Shown here: positions 11,611-24,400 of the stretch, piece after piece
Layout of the letters: each line of letters starts with the position of its first letter
Numbering within the stretch: position 1 is the stretch's first letter
DNA from: Promerops cafer
Lineage: Eukaryota > Chordata > Aves > Passeriformes > Nectariniidae
Direction: 5' to 3'
NCBI GenBank assembly: GCA_013398275.1
Contig: VZSE01014927.1
Coordinates: forward strand, 806,906-870,905
Length of the DNA: 64,000 bases
Made by a program: the position numbers and the translations under genes
The notes under the pieces: generated by a model
What the model was told of the DNA's origin: nothing
Seen by the model: the letters and a program-made list of their open reading frames with translations, nothing else
Database searches by the model: none

Positions 11611-14600
11611 GGGAGGGGAGGTGGGCGGGATGCTGAATGGTGTAGGAGGCAGAAGGTCTGTGTTTGAAAAATAAACAGAAAACAGATTAGCAGTCTGTAT
11701 TAAATGGAGAATGGAGGATTCAGAGAAACCATAGAGGTAAGAGTGAAAATTTAACAACGTAAATTTAACATCTCCCCTGGTGCTGCAGGCTGACTCATAT
11801 TGTTAGTCTGAGAAACTATGAATGGGCTACCTCAAAACACCCGTGGATTTATGATTATAGTTCATTTTATTGTTCTGCTTGGTGGAGGGCAATGTGTGAA
11901 ATGGATTGAATGGGAGAACAGATCTTTTAAGAAAATAAACTTTTAACTCAGTGGTCTAAGTCATTATTCAACGTCTTCAGAGCTTAGCACCAGGAGTGCT
12001 CAGGAAATGCAGCAGAGGGAAAGTGAATTGTACAAACACTTGAGAGAGGAGTTAATTACCCATCCTGATTTCCTTTTAATCGGTATGCATTAAGGCTGTG
12101 AGTTTGTTCCCTGGTAGTTTGGTTTTGAAGAGGTCGACCTTTCTTTATAAGCTGTTCTACTTCACCACCAGCATATTTGTGCCACGACTAACAGGTATCC
12201 TCACCTCACTGGTGGCTACCACAGAAGGTCCTACTGCTCAGCTCAGCTCAGAAATTACACCTTGTGCTTTGCCATGCAGTTTGTGCAGATTTGTGATTTG
12301 GAAATGATCTTGGTTCTGAATAACAATCAGGGTAAAATACATCTAGGTTCAAGAGTGATTTGATGTGACCCAGTGGCCCAGATCCTTCCATGTATTCAAG
12401 TAAGATACTAAAGCTTGGAGTGAGACCATCCTGAGCTACCACAGTAGTCAGTGTAGAAAAAATTAACAATTCAAATATTAAGTGGTTGTATTCCCTCTGG
12501 AAAATAACCCCTCCCCACCTTTAACAGACTTTGGTTGTTATGAAACCAGTAGAAGTTTTTCAAGTAATTGTCTAAAGCTAGATAGGTTGAGACTAAGCCA
12601 CAAGTCCTTCTAAGATCGACCTGTAGCTCAAATGATCCTGATCTGCAGAAAACAGGAAAGCCTAGATTTCAAGACATGCATCATTGGTTTTAATATTCGG
12701 GACTCTTTGTCCACTCCTTTTTCATTCACTCCTCTTTCACATTAATTTTTCAGGAAGCACGTGACTATGAATGTCTTGTTCCTACTATGATAATTAATCA
12801 GACTTTGCAAACAGCTTGATTCCATTCCAGATTGGTTTTAGTCATGTCTTTCTTATGGCCATTGTCCTAGAAAACTGAGGACAGTTCCCTCAACAGGGAC
12901 ACAGAACAGCTACTGGTTTAGGATTGTTCATTAGCATGACAAAAAAGACCTAAATTTTGCAGAAGCATCAAGTAACTAATAAACTCTAAGGGAAGATGAC
13001 AAAAATTTACTCCCCACAAAGGACTAGTTCAAAAAGTTTTTCAGCAAGCTCCCATGAATGATGCCTGAACACAGAGATGATGGTAAATTCCTGCCCCTTT
13101 ACAGAGACACAGACTGGTGCCTTTCAAAAGCACCAGGGGTGGGGGAGAATTATTTTTTTAAAATTTTATTTTTTAAGGTCTTTTTCTATCTGCATGTGAC
13201 AGTGTAGAAGACAAATTCTGATTTTTAAAATGCCTGACAATAAATCACCTCCACAGAGTTTACGCTTGGGAAGATCACTGTTTAGAATTAGCCCTTAAGA
13301 ATCTTAACCCTTCCTTTTTGCCTTTCCCCCATCTTTGAAGCTGAAGGTTAAAAATGAGACAAAGTGGAATGATGTTCTCAGACAAGTTTGAAAAATCAGA
13401 CCTGCCACCGTTATTCCATTTTTGTGGAGTGCCAGCTCCACTTTCATCAGCCCACAGTAGGGGCTTCTCACCTTCAGTCCATTCAATCAAGGAAAAACAA
13501 TGCAGGCAGATGGAATAGGACACTTGATCTAACAGCTACAGGAGCAGATTGAAACAATCCTTCCAGCAAACACTCGGAGGAGATGGAAAATAAAATTAAA
13601 AAAAAAAAAAATTCCTTTTTCATTCCTGCTAATAACCATTCCTCTCACCTTTCATCATTGCTTTGCATGAAGTACCCGAGAGCAGTGTCTCTATTTCTGC
13701 CTTCTTGCATGAGAAAGCTGCTTTGTAAAATGGAGGAAAGGGCAAGGGACTTTGGGATATTTCACACTTGTTAGGAAACTTGCAATCAAGAATTACTTGT
13801 TTGAACCCAGATTAAAGTGACTAGCAGAGTCTATGGGAATACTGAGGCAGACTGACTGGAGTTGAGTGGGCAGGAAGGTTCTAATGGAGAGCTCTGGAGT
13901 TGCCTTTACTCCTAACAATGCACTTTGCACTCTTGCCAAAGCTCCAGGAAGACTGTGGGAGAGAAGACAACTAGATAATCACAGTGTTAAAGATAAGTCC
14001 TTCAGGATGGGGCTGAGATAACCTGGATGTGTCTGTCTGGAGAAATGCAGCCTATTCCAAACACCAGTCTCCAAAACTAATGATCTCAAATCATTCATCA
14101 AAAAATACATGCTCGGGTAGGATATTTTGGAAAGAAAAAGGTGGACAGCAGCAAAATCTTCTTTAGAAATCCTTACAGAAATACTCTTGGTGTCAAATGA
14201 AGACTGTACAGATGTACAGCTGCCTCCTGTCAGGTCCTCCTCCTCTGCCTCCAGGCTAGAACCTTGAAAGATTCCAAAAGAGACTTTCTGAACACATCAG
14301 ATCTACCTGTCACTGTTTCCTTTCAACTCTTCCCATAACTGCAGGTCCCTTCCTCTCTTCTCCCTTTAGGGGCTGTTTTTGGTTTTTGTGGGGATTTGTT
14401 TGTTTGTTTGGGTGTGTGTGCCCAATGAATCATACTTCTGATCTTCCTGGTTTCCCCTTAGCAGCCGCTTCTCCTTTCCATTCAAAACTGACATTTTGTG
14501 CCTCTCAGGTTTCTTTTTAAGCATTCACTTCAATTCCAAGCTGATTGCTACCTTAGTTTCTAAAGCAGACTCATTTCCCCATTGATGAGTCCAAGTTTTT

Positions 14601-15119
14601 TGTTATTAAGTATTTTTTCATCAGAAATGACAGAACTTTAAACTCTAAAGCAATGCAATGGTGAAAGTTTCACATTTTTTCATGCTGAATAGGGGAAAAG
14701 ACTACAAGAGAAATGTAATATTTATCAACAATTTAGAACAGGAGAGGACTTTGACTCCTCTATCCCAGTATTAACAAAAAGGATGCAAAAGCCTGCCACT
14801 CAGCTGAAACAGCAAATGGTGCACTAGTATTGCACACACAGGAACAGTAATTGGCAAAAGGTGTGTAGTTCCCTACTTTCTTACCAAAGCTGACTTATAG
14901 CACATTTATATTGTCAATATAACACCAAGAGTAAACTTGATTTCCGAGTCACTAGATACCCACACAACAAATGTCCTAGTATGTAGCCACACCATATTTG
15001 CTTAGAACAGTTAGAAAAAGTGATGCAAACTCAAGCCCTCTGTACAGCTCCATGATTTAGACTGTCCATGTGCAGCATTTCAGGCAGTAAGACACAGCAT
15101 CATAAAATGTCTCTCAGTT
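11611..15119. other. Non-coding stretch, low-complexity tracts only
   Basis: No gene recognised. Contains an AP-1 heptamer TGACTCA at 11791-11797 preceded by a TGC trinucleotide (partial MAF-type site), three GCTCA units (12236-12251), an A14 run (13598-13611) and a TGTT/GT microsatellite (14395-14420). Confidence 0.6.
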
Positions 15120-15417
15120 GTACCTCACAGTCTCTACGGCTTGATTTCAGTGCCAAGCCAGCGTCATTGAAAACAGAGGTCAACAACTGATTGTGCAGGT
15201 GCCAAAGACAGCACAGAATAAGCCAGAAGACTGGGGAGACGTGGCTTTGTGAAAGACACATTTGTGAGAGACAGGTGCCTCACACAGAACAAGATACTGC
15301 TGATCAGCTGCCTGTGTCTTTCACTAGCAGTCTCCTGGCTCCTGTTGGGTTTCTACCTGTACATGTAACCTCTAATTCTGGAAATAAAATGCCTTACACC
15401 GGAAAAAAAAAAAAAAA
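15120..15417 (+). pseudogene. Possible retrocopied transcript 3' end with poly(A)
   Basis: A polyadenylation hexamer AATAAA (15383-15388) is followed after 14 bases by an uninterrupted A15 (15403-15417), the spacing expected at a cleaved and polyadenylated mRNA end that was copied into DNA. The hexanucleotide 'tcaaca' directly after the A-run also occurs at 15180-15185, which could be a short target-site duplication or coincidence. No protein similarity is seen upstream, so this would be a 3' UTR-only copy. Alternatives are a genuine terminal exon next to a genomic A-run, or chance. Confidence 0.35.
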
Positions 15418-15420
15418 TCA

Positions 15421-15999
15421 ACATGTCGCTATTTAATGGTTGCTGATTCCATAGTTTAATTCATTATTGAAGTTTCACCTTGCTCTGAAACAATTAGGAG
15501 TGCTCATATGATCAGTTACCAAGTCTCAGTTGGGAGGTAACAATTTATGGCTGAGAAGCTGGAGGTGACAACTTCTGAAAGTGCCTTTCAACTGCATCTC
15601 CCCTCAGTTGTGATAAATGTGTATAATGATGCAAATACATACTTAGGTAAGAGAAAGTTAGGAAGAGTGATGCTTCACAAGACTCACACCCGATGGTGCA
15701 TGTTGATGTACAATGTACGTGTGTGTGTGTGATGTGCAATGGTGCTGCATTATGTACTGCATAATAAATACTTGTGTGTGTTCTCAGGGAAGGCAAGGGC
15801 TGATGGAAAAATCTAAATTAAGTCCAGTGCGCTATTTGAAGAAGTATGATGTGGGATAAAGCCATTTATAAACTGACAGTCACTGCAGGCTTGAGGTACT
15901 GAGGAAAAACACCCCATGAAGACCAAAGGGAGGGAGCAGCTAAACTAGCAAGGGCCACAACGGGAACACACTCTGCCCCCATCCTTTTAGCTCGGCAGG
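15421..15999. other. Non-coding stretch with short (GT)n
   Basis: Nothing recognised apart from a (GT)6 dinucleotide run at 15719-15731. Confidence 0.6.
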
Positions 16000-16460
16000 G
16001 AGAGTTAAATGTGCTCCAGGATGGCACCAATAACCTTGCCCAGCCGTTCTTGTGTGCTGAGCTCCCACTGGAAGCATTAGAATAGGTTCAGCAGGGTGGG
16101 GATGAGCAAAGGGGGAGCAGGTTTCCCGTCTTCAGCGATACGCTGTTTATCCAGCTTAGCCATAAAGCAACGTAAATCAAGCATGTCATCCTACCTAATT
16201 GCGTGTTCATATAGGACTTAATTGGTAATATTCCTGCAACCCAGCTCCTCAACCTTCATGTTGCATTGAGTTCCTCTCAGAGACTAATGAGCTTTATACA
16301 ACAACAAACATTTAGGTCTGTTGTTCTAATTCATTAACATAATGGGCAATACAATGAGCAGTTATGATAATAAACACTAATAAGAGGCACTAGCGACACT
16401 TATTCCTAACAATGCCAGGGCTGTATGGCGTGTTTGTATGGTGGCAATGCCATGATAAAA
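16000..16460. promoter_or_regulatory. Candidate conserved non-coding element, homeodomain-site rich
   Basis: A block of more complex sequence than its flanks, with retained CpGs (ctcgg, gccgt, cccgt, gcgatacg, aacgt, ttgcgtg, agcgac, ggcgtg). It has many TAAT/ATTA cores: CTAATTGCG, CTTAATTGG, TCTAATTCATTAAC and ACTAATAAG. A SOX-like ACAATG lies near 16351. Neither strand has a long frame here. This is the composition expected of a developmental enhancer or other ultraconserved-type element, but conservation has not been tested. Confidence 0.38.
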
Positions 16461-17810
16461 AGGGGGTACAGTCCTGCCTGGTCTTCTCTCAGTAACTACC
16501 CAGAGTGTCAGTTCCATGTCTGCCAGCTGAAAGTGCTGACAGTGCTAAATAAATAGTTACTATCATGATAAAACAGGACTGAAACCTCACAAATCCTTTT
16601 TTTTTTTCTTTTTTTTTTTTTGGTGAAAGAAGTTGAGAAAAGAATATGGAAGACAAAGGGAACCATTTTTAAAGTAATTCTGTGAAATACTCCAGTGTAT
16701 CCCAATAGCTATGGACGGCTGCTCCCTGAAGAAACTTAAGCTGTTCTCCTGTTTGTAAATGTACTTTAGTATGTGCAAGAAAATGAAACATCAACAGTAT
16801 GGAAATGTCTTGTTTTTTTTTCCTTTTTTTCTTCTCATTCAAGTCAGCCATCTTTAACTACTATTATTTTTCTACTAACAACTAACACTGTAATTAACCA
16901 CTGGGACCATCTTGTCCCAAAATGCACATGTATGTGCACACGCAGACTTGCAAAATTTTTTTTAAGACTTCATTGGACATCATACTTGTTCCCTGTGGCT
17001 TAGTCCACTCTTTACCAAACTCTTTGGTATTTTGGTTTATATGTAGAACACCATGTTTCCATGAGAAAAGCTCATTCTCCTTTTTACTTCTCAGATAAAA
17101 CTATATAATAATGAGGACCTTGCTCAAAAGTGTACAACCTGATACTGACAACCTTAGCACAAATCCATACCCATCACTTTATTCCATTTTAAGCAATGGT
17201 CTAAACAAATTCAGGTGTTAGACTACCCGGTCCCTTCAAATTTTGTTAATCTCTGTCTTCTTCCTCCTTTTTGCATAATGGGAGAAAATGTTTTACAGGT
17301 AAGACAGACCTATAGAATCACATTTTGCTCTCTGTCATGTTAAAAAAACCACCTTGACTTAACAGTCACATGCTTGGGAGCAAAGTGTCTTTTACCTTTT
17401 AACTTGATTCCTGAAAATGGTATCTCATTTACAGGACAGTCTTTTTATTTTCCTCTCCTTTTGCTCTTCAATGAAGAGAAACCTTTCGTTTCTACAGTCA
17501 TCCTCAGGTTCTCAGTGACAGACATTTCCTGAGCAAAGAAATATAAGGCTACAAAAATGTATGATTTCTGAAATTTATGGCCAGAACTTTATCACAATGG
17601 AAATATTTTTTTCTAATTGAAGTCTATGCTGCTGTTATGACACTAATTCAATTATTCCTTATATTACATTCATCATAATTTTATCTTCTTGTAAAAGAAG
17701 AATCACTTGTTTCCCTGACATTGGTAGAGTTGACTTAGGAAGGAAGGGGTGAATCTGCACTCTAATAATGTCCTTTTGCAATTAATCATAAGGGCAGTAT
17801 TAAAATACAA
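16461..17810. other. Non-coding stretch with T-rich tract
   Basis: No gene recognised. A T-rich tract at 16597-16621 (T11 C T12-type) and further T runs near 16813-16830. AT-rich throughout. Confidence 0.6.
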
Positions 17811-17866
17811 TCACAGAATCATTTAGACTGGAAAAGACCTGAATATCATTGATTCTAACCATTAAA
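17811..17866 (-). mobile_element. CR1 LINE extreme 3' end (antisense)
   Basis: The plus strand reads 'tcacagaatcatttagactg' followed by 'gaaaagacctgaatatcatt' and 'gattctaacc'. This is the reverse complement of the CR1 3' terminus, whose antisense normally reads 'tcacagaatcgtttaggttggaaaagacct...gatcat...gtccaacc'. The element therefore lies on the minus strand with its terminus at 17811. Only about 55 bp remains. Confidence 0.85.
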
Positions 17867-20800
17867 ATCCATGTGGAGTAAATATTAAATACTCAAAGGC
17901 TTATAACAAAAATTATGCAAAAAGCCTTCGAACAGTTTAACATAATATTCCTGAGAATCTGGATACCTCTTTGGAACAGTTTGGATCAGAAATATGCTGG
18001 AGTTTAGACAAGACTAAAAAACTTTTCACTGCAGTAAATAAGAAAACCTTTCAAAAAAGTCACAAATCACCATCAAAGATTTCTGTGTGATGCTGAGAAC
18101 CTGTGATATGCAGTGCATGGTATAAAAAATGTCTTGTGCTGGAGGAGCATCATCTATTATAACTCTGCTATCCCTGATGGTTCCTACATATGTCAGGAGT
18201 CTGTAAAATGACTCAGATTTTCCATGTGCTTCCTGCCAATAAACAGTGTTTCTATACAGGCAGTGACTTTAACTATGGTGGGAGTTAATAACTGTAAGGA
18301 CATGAAATGACCACTCTGTTGACAGTCTCAGATATTTATCTTCCATGCCTGTGACTCATGCATAGCACAGTTTCACCCATATGTTTGGCCATGAAATACC
18401 CTTATTGAGTAACAAAATGCTGAAGGTACAGCTATTTTTCGCATAAAATCACCAATGACTCTTTCTATGAACCTCCTGGGAATTAAACAAGCTGAGGAGG
18501 TTGGTTTCCTGGCTTAAAAGATTCACAGAAGACAGGGAAGAGTGTCTCATCTAAGGTATTCAGATTTTAAGCCTAGCCTCTAAGCTAGTCATGTAAGGCA
18601 ACATTCTAATCAATAAATAGTGATCTGTACTTCCACTGAAGAACATTTATTCCATCCTAAAGTGGATGATATCCTAGAAATACAGGTAGCTGTTTTTATA
18701 TATTTTTCCTGGCCTCTTTAGTAAGGAGAAAACTTAGCTTAGTTCCATAGGAAGATAGGAAAGGCACCTACAGCAATACTTTCTCTGACTCTCTCCCTTT
18801 CATTCTGCTGTGTAAGTTGTAGGGAACAACCTCTTCCAGGCAGGAGACACCTTTTAATGCAATTTCACAATTTACATGGGAAGCTTCTAACAGGCATTGT
18901 CATCAAACCATACCATCAGACATACAGGGACTCATCAGTACATGTGCCACCCATTCAAAAATCTGCTCATCCTTCTCACTTGGACTGTGATCTACAGCAG
19001 CTGGGGAGAGGTGAGTGCATGCCACACTTCCCCTGGAATGGATTTTTTCCCAACCCTCAGTCAGTGTTTTTTACTGACCTGCCACAGAAGCAAAGCTGTG
19101 ATTCAAGGAGAGAGCTTACTTCGATTAATGGGGTATGAGGATGGGGAAAGACATGTTCATTTGTAATCTGGAAATTCTGAGGGGTACCTTTGTCTCTGGA
19201 TCAATATTGTGGGAGCCACAAATGTCTCTGCCATGCTGCCCTCCCCTCAACAAAAACATGCATCATTTTTCTTTCTTTCAGGTCTCCTTTCTCCTCATCT
19301 CAGAAGGTTTTACAAATCTTACCCCTTCCTATCAAAGCAAACTACTAATGGAGTTTGGTCTTGGAGAAAGGGGAGTAGGGAGAGAAGTTGATTGTTTTAG
19401 AGAGGAAAATTATTCTCTGCTTTCTCCTATCCCAGCCCATTATTTTCCACCTGGAAAAAAAATTCATTGCACTTGAAGAAAATAATATTAAATAATATTA
19501 TTTTTCAAAAAATCAAAGGATGAGGATAGAACTCATCAGTAACCTTGAATTCCATCTTTGACAATCTCACCATCCATTTATCTGCAGCTTGACTGTGAAA
19601 GATGTATTGGTGGCAGCTCACTTAATGATTTTAGAACTAGTACTGCTGGTGCCCCAAGCCAATTTGCCATTAAACAGCAGCGACTTGGAGCCTTTCCACT
19701 GTACAGTCTAATTTCTGGAGGGAGAGGAGATGGGAATTGGTTTCTCTGTGTGCAATGAAAAGTTGATTCTCACCAGTAAAGATTAGAAATCTTAACAGAT
19801 CTACAGTTTTGTGATGTATATTTTAGAGGCATTTGACATTATTCAGAGTGCAGGTCCATGAGATACAGAAAGGGAAAGCTAAGCCTAGCCAAGAAATGTT
19901 AACTGCCTCAAGAGGTAGCAAGACATATTTATTTATTTACTTACTTATTTATTTAGGCAAAGTGAACCCACTTTGAGTTAGTCCACAATACTGGCTGTAA
20001 CCAGAAATCAATCTTTCTAGACAACCATGTAGCGGAGACATAAATGTAACTTAAACCTTCAGAAGGGATGTCTCTGCTATAATTGCCAATTTGTGTGGAC
20101 GTATGTTTTACAAATGTTGGTCTGTTGATAAAGCCTGATGCTCTACTCACACCCTTCCAAAAGGACCCTGACCAAAACAGTGTAATGTTTCCAGAAAGTA
20201 AATGTGTTCATTTAGAAATGCATTTGCTTCTGAAGGCCTCTAGATCCTTCAACTGAAACTGAAAATTTTTCAGGTGCCTCTTGCCAAATTTGCTTAAAGC
20301 ATGGCAGTACAGACCAGCTGGTGTCATTCCAGGCCTCCATTAGTGCCAGGCATAACACCAATGCCAACAGTCCTCCATCACTATTTTGTCTGACCCTCTA
20401 CATATAACCAGGCACTGATTTTCCTTATTAGCTCTTTATTAAGTGCAATGAATTTTTAAGCTGAAATTTGTCTTCCAAAAGATCTCTGTATTCTTTTTGA
20501 AGAAAGTATTATAAAATACACCACTTGTTTTTCAATAGACAATTATACTCGCTGCTTAAAAAAAAAAAACAAAACCAAACCAAACCCCTTTTATCTAATT
20601 TAAATTTCTGGTCTTTTTTTTTTCTTGAAATGCTTATTCCCTTAGATTGAGTCTTTTATTACTGCATATTTTCTTCCTTCCAAGGGCTGGCCATAAGGTC
20701 ATGAGCCAAGAAGTCAGTGCATTATGTGTCAAGTCACCATCACAGGGCTGTACACGTGCCTTCAGCTCAGACCTTTTACTGCTGTGTGATAATAGTACGG

Positions 20801-21434
20801 CTGGCTGGCTGCTGTGTCTCACCAGGATAGTGGTGACTTCTTCAGTGGCAAAAATGTTGTTTGTGATCATGTAATTGGGCCCAACTCCTTCCCCTCTGTC
20901 TTTGCTTCCCCTCCCACTCCTCATCTGTGCATTTGGACATGTTGTTCCCCACTTTTATCTTTTTAAGATGGACCTCCCTGACACTGTCTTCTCCTCCTCC
21001 TCTTTTCCCTTGCTCCATGACTTTTTTCTGCTCCTAAAACCTGCTTGTCTTGCAACACCACCTCCTCAGCTCCTGCTCATGGGGCTGGCAGTTCTGTTTC
21101 CATGAGGAGTTAATAATGGCAGAAAATCTTATTAGCTTGGAATTTGTGACTTCATTTTAATGCCAGTGAACTACATTTCAGTATCAGTAGCCAGTGATTC
21201 AGATGGCAAGCTCTGTGAGACTTTGGTCTTTGGTATGGACAGTTACAGCATCTCCTCACCAATGATGGTTCTCATGACTTCTGGGGTTGAGTGAAACATA
21301 CAATAGGTGATTAAAGTGATGATCTGCCCAAGTAATTAGGAGTTTTCACTTTCCCTCACCTTCCCAGGGCATCTCTGCATGTGATCCCCTTGGATTATCA
21401 GAATTGCCAGGACCCTTCCTGACTCTCTGTGAAC
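17867..21434. other. Non-coding stretch, simple repeats
   Basis: No gene recognised. Contains a tetranucleotide (TTTA/TTAC) repeat at 19926-19956, a doubled AATAATATTA motif at 19481-19500, and an A12 run grading into CAAAAC/CAAAC units at 20558-20586, a type of A-rich tail common in bird genomes. Confidence 0.6.
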
Positions 21435-21495
21435 GTGGATTAATTCACTCTGTGTCTGCCTCACTTCCTCATGGGCAATTTTAATAGTTGATGCT
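21435..21495 (+). mobile_element. Possible MIR-type SINE 3' relic (sense)
   Basis: 'attaattcactctgtgtctg' followed by 'cctcacttcctcatgggcaa' resembles the MIR segment 'aacctctctgtgcctcagtttcctcatctgtaaaatgggaataata'. Short and degenerate; chance similarity cannot be excluded. Confidence 0.4.
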
Positions 21496-24400
21496 TCAAG
21501 GCTGTGAGTGCTAATGCTACTGTGTTTGCATGATGGTTTAGGATCCTTCAGTACAAACGCTCAGGAAAAATGTAGTGTTGTATTGTTACAGAACCAGAAT
21601 ACTGCACAAACTCAATATTTAAATTTCATTTGTGTTTCTGACATTAGTGGATTTTTTTTCCATCTAAGGGCATATTTTCTATGGCTTCAAGGAAAGACAG
21701 AAAGTGGGTGTCCCCTGAGTTTTACTGGATGATGGGAAGTCTTTCAATTTCAGTAATTTTGGAAATTAAGTATTACAAAAATTGGTAAATCTGATAAAAC
21801 TTTCTGGCAATAAATGAATGATTCTTCTTTCAGGTCAGAGTAGGAAAAACTCAACCAACAGTAAATGCCATAGTCCTCTGTGAAAAAAAAAAAAAAAAAA
21901 TCACATCATTTTTTGTCACTGATGTTTTAACACGACCACCCTAGGAAATTCACTGGTATGTTCATTCCTAACGAAGAGTTTGTGTGTGGAAAACACTAGA
22001 TCAGGCATCTCTAGAACAGTGATATTCAGCCATGATCAACTTCTGGCATGTTGTGATTGGAATTCACTCAGATGCCCAGGTAAATAATTTGTTCTTAAGA
22101 CAAAGTACAAATTTCCAAAGATTTTATACTAGACATGAATAGAATTGTGAAAATCAGGAAATTCTGTATGAACTTGAAAGGAAAATCCCTAGACTTGTGT
22201 TACTTTAACAGATTTAGTTTCTCAGGCTTTATTTGCTTTTCAAATCTCTTAGGATCTCCCCATTCCCTTCTTTTATATATTTTAGCTTTAAGAGAAAATT
22301 AACCCTTAGAAATTAATAAAGGATTTCCAGCTAGATAGAGGCCTATATCCTGTATATAACTGGTGTTTGATGGGAGCCTTTGGCAGTCCTTGTCTAGTTT
22401 CTAGGATAATGAGACAGATGCAGTTTTTACATTGCTATTGCAGTAGTAAGAATTATCATCATAAATTTATATTCTGTTCATGGTGTCAGTCCATCACCTT
22501 CATCTAAACTCTGGCACAGATCATTCTGTCTTTCTGGTGCTGGTCTAATTTAAGACTTGGGAAATATCTGCTACAAATCACATCCAATTTTAGGATTGAC
22601 AGACAAAAAAAAATAATCTTGAAATGGCTGCCATGGACCAAAACCTTAGCTTCCAAAGAAAAGTATGGCATATACCTTTAAGTGTAAAAGTACCTGACTA
22701 TTAGTATTAAACAGGCAAAAAGTCCAGAAAAAAAGTTTAGGAGAAATATGAACAGGTATAGGAACTGCCAGAGGATGATTGGGTCATTTCCTCAATTGTA
22801 GTACCAGAGATGGAACAGTTCACCATAATTTCTAAAACTTATGCAAGATACCCAAGAAATGTGTAAGTTTCTTATCAGTAATGTTATCCAGTTTCCCTTT
22901 GTTACCCATATCTCAATTCAAATATTTTAGATATCTTTCAGAGAAAGGAAAACATTTATCTTCCACCTTCTCTTTCACCAAATATGATTAAATCTTGTTT
23001 TGCTTGAGTAAGTGGTGGTTTCTGCTTGAGAGCAAATGTTGGAAGGCAGAAGGGCAGGAGGTGTATCATTGAACAATGACAATTATAACAAATTCATTTA
23101 GTGCACCATAAAGGTAATGTGCCTAATTGGAACATAAGGATAGAAGAAAGAAAGGAAAGAAGAAATGCTTGTATTATCCTTTCTATTTCTTCTCCTTTTC
23201 TTTTAAAGGATAGCCTATCATTAGTCATCATGAAAGATCTTGGTGGCCACTGAAACAGAGGAGGGACCTTTGACACAGCTTGATCAATCCTAATTGAATA
23301 GACCACAGGGACAGAAGCCAAAAGGAGGGGACCCATTCTTTGCATTTGACAGCCTCGTCCTTTTTAGTTTGTCAGCTGTCAGAAAACATTGGGGCACTCT
23401 CAGGGTGCATGAGAATGCTTTAAGTTGTCACAATAGTTTTTTTGCCACAAGAAGAAGATTCTTTTAAGCCCTGAAGGTGTCTGGTCTGCTCTGAATGTCT
23501 AAAATTCTAACGTTGGGAGACACCTGGTGTGGTCAGTGAAGTAAATGGGAACTTTACTAGGTAAGGACTCACAATGTTTCCTCAAATTAACAGAAGGTTT
23601 TATTCCACTCCCCATCCCTTATACCCCAATCCAAGTTGTTCATCATTATACTCATATCATTTATTGTCTTCTTTGCACAGGAGTAGGATATGAGTCACAG
23701 ACTCCCTATTTTCTGTGACAAGCCCCTTGGAGATGCTTCCTGTATACTTCTGTATTTCCCAAGAAAAGTTAATAGCTGAAGAGAAGACCTGAACTCCTAA
23801 AAACCTACATGCATTGTGCAGTATCACTGTGTTTTTAGTGCTACAAAAGGGTGACATTCTTTTGACTTCTCAGAGGCTGTCTTACATAAGCCCTAGCATA
23901 ATTATTGCTGGACCTGAACAAATACTTCTAGGAATATTGAGGTGAGGGAAGAAAGGGAGTAGGAACTGTCTGCCTTTAGTCTTCCTGTTCTCTCATCCTT
24001 TTTTCCTCTGCCATGCTGGTGTGACATTACTGCAACCAGGGAAGTGGTTTCCCATGAGAAATTTAAAGCAGTAAGTAGGGGAGTAGAGCAGGGAGATCTA
24101 GACTTGGATAAAAAAGAACTCTTAGATTAAAGACCATCCATTGAGGTATTTGCTTCACACTCACAACAAGAACTTTCATATTCAGCTCTTTACTAGTAGC
24201 CCCTTTACTGGTGATGACTACACAACCTGTGCTCTTTCCTTAAAGTACAGGTAGATATTTGGGATTTTTGCCTCTTGTCAATGCTGTGAATCCAAGCACT
24301 AGACCACTAAAGGAATTCACCGTGTTCTCATTACTTTCAGCTTGATGAGGAGCTTAAAATGCTGAAAATCTCAGAAACTTCACCCTAAATGGGTCTGCAT

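Noticed and set aside
19861..19925. Possible antisense MIR ('gttaactgcctcaagaggta')
   Set aside because: Only scattered similarity; order of landmarks not convincing.
21883..21900. A18 run as an mRNA retrocopy tail
   Set aside because: The nearest AATAAA is about 65 bases upstream, outside the usual 10-30 base distance.
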